Shown here one piece after another: positions 27,604 through 35,376 of a DNA stretch of 64,000 nucleotides; within the stretch, counting starts at the first letter, position 1; each line of letters starts with the position of its first letter. This stretch comes from Candidatus Dechloromonas phosphorivorans (GTDB lineage Bacteria; Pseudomonadota; Gammaproteobacteria; Burkholderiales; Rhodocyclaceae). Position numbers and translations under genes: made by a program. The stretch is from assembly GCA_016709495.1 (NCBI GenBank), contig JADJMS010000009.1, positions 62,001-126,000 on the forward strand. The letters are read 5' to 3'. The notes beneath the pieces were generated by a model that was given only the letters and a program-made list of their open reading frames with translations, did not search any database and had not been told where the DNA came from.

Positions 27604-29091
27604 TTATTCAGGCATTTGCTCTGCCGCACCATAAAAGTAGATCGTATCGCGTCCCGCTGCCTTGGCGCGGTACATCGCAATATCGGCCAGCTTGAGCACC
27701 TCTTCCTCACTTTGATCATGGTTCATGAACAGGATGACACCAATACTTGCTGTGCAGTGGTGGGTAATGATTGAGGATGTATTTGCGTTGCTTGCGTTGG
27801 TTAATTGATAGGGTTCGGCTATTGCCGCTCGTATTTTTTCAGCAATGATCTCGGTATCGGTTACCGATTTGGCCAGATCAACGTCAAGTTCGCCCAGGAC
27901 GACGACAAATTCGTCACCACCAAAGCGGGCAACGGTATCAATTTCCCGCACGCAAGCGGTAATGCGCTGCCCTGCCTGAATCAGCAGTTGATCGCCCATT
28001 CTGTGGCCGTGCGTATCGTTGAGCGGCTTGAAGTGATCAAGATCGAGAAACATCAGTGCGCCATATTGACCGCTACGCTTGCTCGCCGACATGGCTTGCT
28101 GCAAGCGGTCATTGAGTGTCAGGCGATTGGGCAGTTGGGTCAGCGCGTCGTAAAAGGCGAGGTGATGAATTTTTTGCTCATTCATTTTGCGCTGCGTAAT
28201 GTCATGCGACACCACAACGACATATTTGATCGCCCCTTCGCTGTCGCGGGCGACGCCGCCGCGCGATTCCATGGTGCGGATACTGCCGTCTGGCACCAAA
28301 AAACGATATTCGAGATGCTGGCCAATGCCTGAGGCGACTGTCTGGTGAAAGGCTTGCGTGACCTGTTCGCGATCATCCGGATGGACCTCCATGAAGGAAT
28401 CCGTGCCGGCAATATCCCGCGAGCCGAGCAGGCCATGATAGGAGGGGCTGTTGTAAACCCGTCGGCCTTCCGTGTCGAGTACGGCGATGTAGCCGTCGAG
28501 CCGTTCGGCAATCAAGCGGAACAGTTGATCCTGTTCGTGCAGGCGATTTTCTGCCTGTTTTGTTGCGCTGATATCGGTCATCGCAACATGCAGGACGATC
28601 TGATCGGTTTCTCTGCGTACCAACTGGCAATCAAGGCGGACATGCTTGCTACTGGCAGCATCACCTGCCAGGCGAAATTCTGCATTTTGATTGCCGCCGT
28701 ATTTGATCATTGTCTGAAAAAACTGTTCCCAACGTTCAATGTCATCCGGGTGGAGCAGGGTGGAGAGCCTGCATTCGATCAACTGACTGTGGACCAGGCC
28801 AAATAGCATGGCTCCGGTCAGGTTGATTTCAATAATCTGCTCTTCCGGCGTGAGCGTCAGAAACCCCACCGGCGACAGTTCGTAGAGATCAAGGTAGCGA
28901 TCATGCGAGGCCTCAAGCGCTGCATGTGCCTGATGCAAAGCCTCGTTTTGCATCTCCAGTTCAATTTGATGGACTTGTAGTTCATGCACCAGGCGGACCT
29001 GATCCTGGCTGCTTTCGATTGCCTTGTTGATTGCGAGACGTGCTTCGGCTGCACGGCGTAGCTTGCCGGGTTCCATTGATCTGGCGGGCAT
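27604..29091 (-). CDS. PAS-PAS-GGDEF diguanylate cyclase
   Basis: 495 residues. An N-terminal helical segment VHELQVHQIELEMQNEALHQ (about 33-55), closely related to that of the Crp fusion, precedes PAS 1 (about 65-180) and PAS 2 with PAC (about 185-310, DGSIRTMESRGG). The GGDEF domain (about 320-490) has an intact active site, VARFGGDEFVVVLGE, and the substrate loop LDLDHFKPLNDTHGH, so it should make c-di-GMP. No I-site RxxD is clear before the motif (it reads VREID, seven residues upstream). Separate transcription unit with its own palindrome 69 bp upstream. Confidence 0.9.
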   Translation of the reverse strand: MPARSMEPGKLRRAAEARLAINKAIESSQDQVRLVHELQVHQIELEMQNEALHQAHAALEASHDRYLDLYELSPVGFLTLTPEEQIIEINLTGAMLFGLVHSQLIECRLSTLLHPDDIERWEQFFQTMIKYGGNQNAEFRLAGDAASSKHVRLDCQLVRRETDQIVLHVAMTDISATKQAENRLHEQDQLFRLIAERLDGYIAVLDTEGRRVYNSPSYHGLLGSRDIAGTDSFMEVHPDDREQVTQAFHQTVASGIGQHLEYRFLVPDGSIRTMESRGGVARDSEGAIKYVVVVSHDITQRKMNEQKIHHLAFYDALTQLPNRLTLNDRLQQAMSASKRSGQYGALMFLDLDHFKPLNDTHGHRMGDQLLIQAGQRITACVREIDTVARFGGDEFVVVLGELDVDLAKSVTDTEIIAEKIRAAIAEPYQLTNASNANTSSIITHHCTASIGVILFMNHDQSEEEVLKLADIAMYRAKAAGRDTIYFYGAAEQMPE

Positions 29092-29159
29092 AAATTATCC
29101 CTGGGATTTTTCAGTGATTGAGTTTGAAAAATAGTTTAGTGGCCGCGTTTCGCCTTGTA

Positions 29160-29175
29160 TGTTCGGTGTCATACA
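29160..29175. promoter_or_regulatory. Palindromic operator-like site, copy 10
   Basis: TGTTCGGTGTCATACA, itself inside TGTATG...CATACA, 69 bp before the PAS-GGDEF start at 29091. Confidence 0.5.
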
Positions 29176-29209
29176 CAGTGAGCTGAAATCGCCCGAAATG
29201 GCCGACTGG

Positions 29210-29407
29210 TCAATAACGGTTGGGATTGTTCGGCCGATTGTCGTGTCGATCGGGCACGCCATCCCGGTCGCGGTCATGCCCTCCGCGTTCAGATCCGCCA
29301 TCACGGCCTCTCGAGCGATCATTGCCACCCCGGTAAGCATCGTCATAAACAACACAACCGGATAGCAGGCTGCTGATGGCAATCAGTAAAACGGCAAGTT
29401 TTTTCAT
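29210..29407 (-). CDS. Small Asp/Arg/Gly-rich lipoprotein
   Basis: The start at ATG 29407 gives MKKLAVLLIAISSLLSGC, a textbook lipoprotein signal (lipobox LSGC, Cys 18). The mature 48 residues are a low-complexity Arg/Asp/Gly sequence (GGSERGGHDRDRDGVPDRHD) ending RPNNPNRY; the DRDGVPDRHD portion resembles a calcium-binding thrombospondin type 3 repeat (DxDxDGxxD). A longer ORF in the same frame is a shadow of the upstream gene. It follows the YXWGXW-type gene by 31 bp and is likely the last gene of that operon. Confidence 0.7.
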   Translation of the reverse strand: MKKLAVLLIAISSLLSGCVVYDDAYRGGNDRSRGRDGGSERGGHDRDRDGVPDRHDNRPNNPNRY

Positions 29408-29438
29408 GTCAGTTCCTTTTGAACAGTCAATAAGGCAA

Positions 29439-30455
29439 TCAATGTCGATCACGACCTTGATCGTTTCCACGGTTTTCTTTGCCTTTGTTATCTGATTGGT
29501 TGGCTGACCCACGCGAACCTTGTGCGGTATCCCGGGCGTCTGTCGGCGGACCAAATCGCTGCTGTGCCGGGGGTTTTTGCTGTGGCGGATTGGGTGCCGT
29601 TTGCTGGCGGGGCGGCTGCTGAACATCGGGCACATCGCGCCGTTGATCCGGGCGAGGACTTTCCGGGCGGCCACGAGGTGGCTCGGGTTCACGGTGCAGG
29701 CTGTCACGCCGATTATCGTTTTGCCCTTGCGAACCCTGTGGTGCATCATTGCCCCGATTGGGCGGATTAGCCCTTGGTGTGGGGAGCGTTTGCTGGCGAG
29801 GCGGCTGCTGAACATTTGGCACATCGCGTTGCTGCACCGGGCGATCGATATCCGGACGGCGACGATTCTCCTCATATTCCCGACTTACGTTCTCACGCGG
29901 CTGGTATCGGTATTGTTCAGTGCGAATCGAATGCTGCTGTTCGGGGCTGCGGGGATAGTCATTTCCCCGGTACTGGCGCTGATAGGTTGGTAGAGGCGCG
30001 GCAGCCGGTACTGAACGACGATCCCAATGGTTCCATCCGCTCCGTTGCGTTTCCCAGTCGCGCCCCCAGTATTGCCCCCAGCGCGGCGGTGCATCGGCAC
30101 GCCAGCCACGGAAATATTGCGGGGGCTGGCGGTAGTAGCGGACCGGCACGCGCAGTACATACAAAGGCACGTACTGTGGGCCGACATATTCCCATGGCCC
30201 GTTGTACCAGCTACTCGAAAACCAGTCGTCATCGCGGTAGACCCAATACAGGCCATCGTAAAAGAAGAAGTTTGCGTTCTGGCGCGGTGCGTAATAAACC
30301 GGTGAGCCGGGTATGAGGACGAGTTGGGGATAATTGCCGATATTGAAGCCGATGTTGCCATTGGAAAAACCGATATCAAAACTGACCTGGGCTTGAGCCG
30401 AATTTGCCGGGCCAAGCAATAGCAACATGGCGACAAGCAGTGGGTGCGCGTTCAT
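29439..30455 (-). CDS. Secreted Tyr/Trp- and Pro/Arg/Gln-rich protein (YXWGXW-like)
   Basis: A Sec signal peptide (MNAHPLLVAMLLLLGPANSAQA) is followed by SFDIGFSNGNIGFNIGNYPQLVLIPGSPVYYAPRQNANFFFYDGLYWVYRDDDWF, the conserved N-terminal domain of a family of secreted proteins in environmental proteobacteria, with many aromatic residues. Residues about 105-150 are Trp/Arg/Gly-rich and the last 180 are disordered, with repeated RDVPDVQQPPRQQT blocks. 338 residues. Its start overlaps the stop of the BON gene. Function unknown; a surface or envelope role is likely from the signal peptide. Confidence 0.75.
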   Translation of the reverse strand: MNAHPLLVAMLLLLGPANSAQAQVSFDIGFSNGNIGFNIGNYPQLVLIPGSPVYYAPRQNANFFFYDGLYWVYRDDDWFSSSWYNGPWEYVGPQYVPLYVLRVPVRYYRQPPQYFRGWRADAPPRWGQYWGRDWETQRSGWNHWDRRSVPAAAPLPTYQRQYRGNDYPRSPEQQHSIRTEQYRYQPRENVSREYEENRRRPDIDRPVQQRDVPNVQQPPRQQTLPTPRANPPNRGNDAPQGSQGQNDNRRDSLHREPEPPRGRPESPRPDQRRDVPDVQQPPRQQTAPNPPQQKPPAQQRFGPPTDARDTAQGSRGSANQSDNKGKENRGNDQGRDRH

Positions 30456-30856
30456 TTGTTTGCCCTCCCAAGCTTGAGTGCCATTGTGTCTACACTTCTG
30501 ACCCCTTCAACTTTCTCGGCGATTGCCTTGATCTGGGCAACGGCAGTCTCGTTGGCCAGCGTGCCCTTCAGCACTACTGCGCCCTGCGTCGTTTCGACTT
30601 GCACGGTGTAGCCCTTGCTGGCGCTGTCGGCGAGAATCTCTGATTTAACTTTGGTCGTGATCCAGCCATCAGATAGCACTTGCCTGGTTTCGGCGACGGC
30701 TTGTTTATTCTCTGTGGCCGTTGTTGCAGTTTCTGCTGACGCACTAGCCAAGCCAAGACTGGTGGCAATCATGGTGATAATCAAGGTGTTACGAAAACGG
30801 TACTTGCCGGTCGTCTGGTTGGCACGCAGCATAGGCGTTGTGGATGATTTTTTCAT
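30452..30856 (-). CDS. Periplasmic single-BON-domain protein
   Basis: The start at ATG 30856 gives MKKSSTTPMLRANQTTGKYRF with an unusually long basic region before the hydrophobic core TLIITMIATSLGLASASA. The mature part has one BON domain: GWITTKVKSEILADSASKG, VQVETTQGAVVLKGTLANE and VEGVRSVDTMALKLGRANK. 134 residues. It overlaps the next gene by four bases. A weak match to the palindrome (30874-30889) lies only 18 bp upstream, so it may be read mainly from elsewhere. Confidence 0.85.
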   Translation of the reverse strand: MKKSSTTPMLRANQTTGKYRFRNTLIITMIATSLGLASASAETATTATENKQAVAETRQVLSDGWITTKVKSEILADSASKGYTVQVETTQGAVVLKGTLANETAVAQIKAIAEKVEGVRSVDTMALKLGRANK

Positions 30857-30892
30857 GGTGACCTCTGATGGCAAGTACGGTTGAACACAGTC

Positions 30893-30915
30893 GCGGCAGA
30901 GTGGTGCTCTGCCGC
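30893..30915 (-). terminator. Hairpin after collagen-like lipoprotein B
   Basis: GCGGCAGAG (30893-30901) and CTCTGCCGC (30907-30915) form a perfect 9-bp stem nine bases beyond the stop of the minus-strand collagen-like gene. No strong T-run. Confidence 0.5.
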
Positions 30916-30923
30916 ATTTGGTA

Positions 30924-31249
30924 TTAGCGGGTCGGCGGAACAACGATAACGGTGCTGCCGCTGGTTACGCCGGTACCTGTTTTTCCTTTGGCGCCCGTTG
31001 CACCGGTGTTGCCGGTATTGCCTGTCGCCCCGGTATCGCCGACTGCACCGGTGTTGCCTTGTGTGCCGGTTTGACTGCACCGGTGTTGCCTTGATTGCCA
31101 GTTGAACCTTTGGCACCTGTGTAGCCGGTATTGCCCGTGTTACCCGTCCTACCGGTGGCGCCTCGTTCGCCTTGCGGACCGGCGGGTCCGGTACAGGCGC
31201 CCAAACCGAGGGCGGTAACCAACAAAATTGCGCTGAGTGAATTATTCAT
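30924..31249 (-). CDS. Collagen-like repeat lipoprotein B (one frameshift)
   Basis: MNNSLSAILLVTALGLGAC is a lipoprotein signal (lipobox LGAC). It is followed at once by Gly-X-Y triplets beginning GPAGPQGERGATGRTGNTGN. The frame changes near 31072 within the repeats; in the other frame the triplets go on (TQGNTGAVGDTGATGNTGNT) to a VTSGSTVIVVPPTR end at TAA 30924-30926. This hydrophobic end mirrors that of lipoprotein A at 11762 (VVILPAPAP). With the shift ignored it is about 108 residues. Palindrome 72 bp upstream. Confidence 0.75.
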
Positions 31250-31320
31250 GGCGTTCCTCTTTTGTCATACGCGGCAGAATGACCGCATGACTCAGCTTGA
31301 TCCACTTAGCGGGGCGCGTC

Positions 31321-31336
31321 TGTTAGTTGGCGTACA
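31321..31336. promoter_or_regulatory. Palindromic operator-like site, copy 11 (weak)
   Basis: TGTTAGTTGGCGTACA, left arm degenerate, 72 bp before the collagen-like gene at 31249. Confidence 0.4.
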
Positions 31337-31458
31337 TTGGAAAACGGACTGTTACAGCCCAAGAGAGCATTTTGCAGGGTGCGGTCAACAGGAAATTTCC
31401 GCTGTTTTTTGAAGAAAATTCGTCAATTTATCCAGCTCATTCCTGCCCGCCAGTGTTA

Positions 31459-31474
31459 TGTGTTCTGGCGCACA
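31459..31474. promoter_or_regulatory. Palindromic operator-like site, copy 12
   Basis: TGTGTTCTGGCGCACA, 77 bp before the 51-residue protein at 31551. Confidence 0.5.
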
Positions 31475-31550
31475 GTGGGAGGGCTTAGTCAGGTCCATTG
31501 TGTTGATACGTCGCCAATTTGTCCGACGATTCACTCATCAGGAGGCCTTC

Positions 31551-31706
31551 ATGAATCAGCAGCCCAAAGACCCACACCATAAATCAGGCCAGAAACCCCC
31601 ATCGTTGTCAGAGGAAGTGATCAAACAAAAACAGAAGGCGGAACAGCGCGAGATTGCCGGGCGACACAAGAATGATGGCCCGAAGGATCACAAGGGTGCT
31701 CGCTAA
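31551..31706 (+). CDS. 51-residue basic hydrophilic protein
   Basis: A strong ribosome site (AGGAGG, 31540-31545) precedes ATG 31551. The product is very hydrophilic and rich in Lys, Gln, His and Pro, starting MNQQPKDPHHKSGQKPPSLS with a predicted helix EEVIKQKQKAEQREIAGRH. No family recognised. It has no membrane segment. The good ribosome site and the upstream palindrome support a real gene. Confidence 0.6.
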   Translation: MNQQPKDPHHKSGQKPPSLSEEVIKQKQKAEQREIAGRHKNDGPKDHKGAR

Positions 31707-31766
31707 TAGTTTGTTGATGATCTTTTGAAAGTCATGAAACCTGACGGCGGTATGGATTGAATCTGT

Positions 31767-31866
31767 AAAACCCCTCCCCAGCCCTCCCCTTGACAGGGGA
31801 AGGTGGTTGTTCTCGGATGATCAGGGTGCTCCTCCCCTGACAAGGGGAGGCCGGGAGGGGTTTGGA
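31767..31866. repeat. Dispersed palindromic repeat, copy C (diverged)
   Basis: About 100 bp: AAAACCCCTCCCCAGCCC on the left, CTCCCCTTGACAGGGGAAGG and CTCCTCCCCTGACAAGGGGAGG in the arms, and GGGAGGGGTTT on the right. Same architecture as copies A and B but without their AAAGGCAA ends and the right-hand tail. It fills much of the gap between 31706 and the MgtA-type gene. Confidence 0.75.
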
Positions 31867-31985
31867 TGACAAGCGATAAATCGCGAACAGCTTCCAAGTT
31901 AAATTGATGGCAATGGCTGCAGAATCATCTATCTTGAAAGCACGAACCCCAAGTCATTTTGGGTAAAAATAAGGGAGCGATTCAA

Positions 31986-34556
31986 TTGACAACAAATTCT
32001 CCAGCGCGCCCCTGGTGGCTTGATCCACTTCCGGAAGTAGCAGCAAAAACTGATTCTGCAACTAATGGTCTGTCGGGGGGCGAAGCCAAAGCACGCCTGG
32101 CCAAATTTGGCCCCAATCTATTCCAGGATCATCAGGAAAATCCGCTCTGGCGGCAATTTCTGGCCCGCTTCAAGAATCCGCTGATTATCCTGCTGTTGGT
32201 TGCCAGTGCAATCTCGGCGATGACCGGCGAGCTAACCAGTTTTTTCATCATTTCTGTGATGGTGATATTCAGCGTTACCCTCGATTTCATTCAGGAACAT
32301 CGCGCAGGCAAAGCCGCCGCCAGCTTGCGGCAATCGGTTGCATTGCGCGCCACGGTGATTCGTGATCGCCAGCAAATTGAAGTGCCAGTGACTGAAGTCG
32401 TGCCCGGCGACCTGGTCGTTCTTTCAGCCGGGAGCATGATTCCGGCCGATGGCCGGGTCCTGGTGGCGAATGACTTTTTCGTCAAACAGGCCTTGTTGAC
32501 CGGCGAAGCATATCCGGTTGAAAAGCGTCCTGGGATGCTAGCCGATAGTGCAAGCGACATCCAGGATGCCGCCAACGCGGTGTTCATGGGCACCACCGTG
32601 ATCAGTGGCAGTGCGACGATTCTGGTGGTCAATACTGGAGCCGGTACGGCGATTGGCGCCATTGCCGACACGCTGACGCGGACACCACAGCCTACCGCTT
32701 TCGAGATCGGCACGCATCGTTTCGGCATGCTGATCATGCGTCTGACCATCCTGCTGGTGCTTTTTGTCTTGCTGGTCAACGCCTTCATGGACAAGCCCTG
32801 GCTGGATTCATTCCTGTTTGCCGTTGCACTGGCGGTGGGTTTGACGCCGGAACTGCTGCCGATGGTGGTATCGGTTACTTTGGCCCGTGGTGCGGGGGTC
32901 ATGGCCAATAAGAAGGTGATCGTCAAACGCCTGGCGGCGATTCAGAATTTGGGCTCGATGGACGTTTTATGTACGGACAAGACCGGCACGCTGACCGAAG
33001 CCAAGATCCGACTGGAACAACATACCGATCCGCAAGGCAAGCCGAGCGAGCGGGTACTGGAACTGGCCTACCTCAACAGTTTCTTTGAAACAGGCCTGAA
33101 GAGTCCGCTCGACGAGGCGATCCTGGCCCACCAGAACATTGATGTCAGTGCCTGGCAGAAAATTGATGAAGTGCCTTTCGATTTTGAGCGGCGCCGCGTT
33201 TCGGTGTTGCTCGACAAAGGCAATGACCGCTTGCTGGTGGTCAAGGGCGCTTCGGAAGAGATTATCGGTCTGTGTACCAGCTATGAAGAGCAGGGGGACG
33301 TGGCGCGCATTCCGCTCGACAAGGTGGCTCGTGAGCAAATTCACGCGGTGCATGTCAATCTCGAAAAGGAAGGCTTTCGCGTGCTCGGAATCGCATGGCG
33401 CGAAGTGCCTGCCGACCATCCGCATGCCGTGATTGGCGATGAAGCGGAACTGGTCTTCGCCGGCTTTGCAGCGTTTCTAGACCCGCCAAAGGCAAGCGCT
33501 GGCAGCGCGCTGGCTGCGCTCAAGGAGTGTGGCATCAGTGTCAAAATCGTCACCGGCGACAGCGAATTGGTAACCTAGCATGTTTGCGGTCAATTAAATA
33601 TTCCGGTGCTTGGGGTATTGACCGGGAAAGACATCGCAACGCTCGATGACGCAGCCCTGCGCGTCATGGTTGAAAAGAACAACCTGTTTTGCCGGGTCAA
33701 TCCGGCGCAAAAAGAGCGCGTCATCCTGGCGCTCAAGGCGCGTGGCCATGTGGTCGGCTATCTCGGTGACGGCATCAACGATGCGCCCTCGTTGCACGCT
33801 GCCGATGTCGGCTTGTCGGTTGATACCGCCGTCGATGTGGCGAAGGAAGCGGCTGACATGATTCTGCTCGATCATGATCTGCATGTGCTGCACGATGGGG
33901 TTCTGGAAGGCCGCCGCACCTTCGGCAACATCATGAAATACATCATGATGGGGACCAGCTCCAATTTTGGAAACATGTTCAGCATGGCCGGTGCCGCTTT
34001 GTTTTTGCCTTTCCTGCCGATGTTGCCGACCCAGATCCTGCTCAACAATGTGCTATATGACATTTCCGAGGTGCCGATCCCGCTTGATCAGGTTGATCCC
34101 GAAGAGCTGGAAAAACCTCGTGTCATGGACATGGATTTCATTCGAAATTTCATGCTGGTCATTGGTCCGATCAGTTCGGCTTTCGACTTCCTCACTTTCT
34201 ACGTCATGCTCAATATTTTGCATGCGGATGAAAAACTCTTTCAAACAGGCTGGTTCGTTGAGTCGCTATGCACCCAGGTGCTGGTGATTTTTGTCATCCG
34301 TACCCGCGGCAATCCCTTCAAGAGTCGCCCCCATCCGGTGTTGATGGCGACTTCACTAGGCGTGGCTTTGCTTGGTGCGGGACTACCGTTTACCCCATTG
34401 GGCAGCTATTTTGGTTTCGTTCAGCCACCCGCCGAGTTTTATGTGATTCTGGCAGGGATGGCGCTGGCCTATCTATTGATTGTTGAGCTGGCGAAGAAAG
34501 GATTTTATCGGTGGTATCGCGGTTCGCATTCGGCCATTTCCCCGAAAGCGGCATAG
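31986..34556 (+). CDS. mgtA: MgtA-type P-type ATPase (magnesium transporter), internal TAG
   Basis: TTG 31986 has AAGGGAG nine bases upstream and is preferred over TTG 31959, which has none. P-type features: TGEAYPVEK (actuator), GLTPELLPMVVSVTLARGA (TM4 of type IIIB), phosphorylation motif DKTGTLTEAKI, TGDSELVT and GDGINDAPSLHAADVG, then the C-terminal helices with NNVLYDISEVPIPLDQVD. A single in-frame TAG (33576-33578, codon 531) replaces an expected Gln between TGDSELVT and HVCGQLN, cutting the protein at the P-domain. 857 codons in all, a usual size for MgtA/MgtB. Type IIIB pumps import magnesium across the inner membrane. Confidence 0.88.
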
Positions 34557-34561
34557 TTGCT

Positions 34562-35188
34562 TCACAGCTTGGGAATCCTGATCCGGCTGATCATCAATGA
34601 GCCGGAGAGGGCGAAGATCAAGACCAGTGGATGAAACTTGAAGCCGGCCAGGGTCGATTCGCCAAACCATAGATTGCTGCTGACCGCCCCCGTGTAGGCC
34701 GCCAAATACAGGATGCCGACGATCAGGAGCGAGGTTGGTATGGGGGTGCCTTCAAAATATTTCACCTTGTCGCCGCCGGCAGAGAGTTCTTCCGCCGTCA
34801 CGTTGTAGCGGGCCAAACGGGAAACGCCGCAGGCAACAAAATAGGCCAGCACGATACGGTCAAAAAGGCCGTTCATCCCCAAAGCGTAGGCAATCACCGC
34901 CGGGGCGACGCCAAAGGAGATGACATCGGCGAGGGAGTCCAGTTCCCGACCCATTGCCGAGGTCATTTGACGCCAACGGGCAACACGACCATCAAAAACG
35001 TCAAAGATCAGGGCCAAAACGAGTAGCGCGCAGGCGAAACAGATGTGTTTAAGATCGCCGGACTGCAGGTAGGTCATGGTCGAAAACAGCGCGCCAATAC
35101 CGCTGACGGCGTTACCGAGGGTGAACCAGTCGGCGAGATGAAATTCACGAATCATCGAGAAGGGTTTAGGTTTTCCAGGGGGTGTCAT
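34562..35188 (-). CDS. pssA: CDP-alcohol phosphatidyltransferase, phosphatidylserine synthase type
   Basis: ATG 35188 (MTPPGKPKPFSMIREFHLAD) is preferred over an upstream TTG. The CDP-alcohol motif DGRVARWRQMTSAMGRELDSLAD matches DGxxAR(x)8GxxxDxxxD perfectly (about residues 69-91). Six or so hydrophobic helices follow, with PSS-typical GVAPAVIAYALG and RLARYNV. About 208 residues. It would condense CDP-diacylglycerol with L-serine, but other head groups in this family cannot be excluded. It lies between two P-type ATPases and is divergent from the second one over a palindrome at 35261. Confidence 0.82.
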   Translation of the reverse strand: MTPPGKPKPFSMIREFHLADWFTLGNAVSGIGALFSTMTYLQSGDLKHICFACALLVLALIFDVFDGRVARWRQMTSAMGRELDSLADVISFGVAPAVIAYALGMNGLFDRIVLAYFVACGVSRLARYNVTAEELSAGGDKVKYFEGTPIPTSLLIVGILYLAAYTGAVSSNLWFGESTLAGFKFHPLVLIFALSGSLMISRIRIPKL

Positions 35189-35260
35189 GGTTGGCAATTC
35201 GTTGTGAAAGGTTCAGTCTGTCTATATGGCTGCACGATGTGCCTTTACGTTCCCGGACTC

Positions 35261-35276
35261 TGTGCGTTGCCACACA
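35261..35276. promoter_or_regulatory. Palindromic operator-like site, copy 13
   Basis: TGTGCGTTGCCACACA, preceded by CTC. 73 bp before pssA (minus) and 101 bp before the P-type ATPase (plus). Confidence 0.6.
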
Positions 35277-35313
35277 ATCAAGATAAGTAGGTGGTGCTAT
35301 CGTCCGGTTTGAA

Positions 35314-35354
35314 AATAAGCAGTTTTTATTGGTTGACCGCAAGCGATTGAAATG
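35314..35354 (+). promoter_or_regulatory. 41-bp element shared with the xfp upstream region, copy 1
   Basis: Contains GCAGTTTT, then GTTGACCGCAAG and GATTGAAATG. It aligns at about 34 of 41 positions with 44034-44073. TTGACC (35333-35338) could be a -35 box, with TATTCA 16 bp later as a poor -10. It ends 22 bp before the ATPase start. Confidence 0.45.
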
Positions 35355-35376
35355 TATTCAATGATTCCGGTACTGT

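Noticed and set aside
30874..30889. Another copy of the palindrome (AGTACGGTTGAACACA)
   Set aside because: Two mismatches at conserved positions, and only 18 bp before the start codon, unlike all other copies; not counted.
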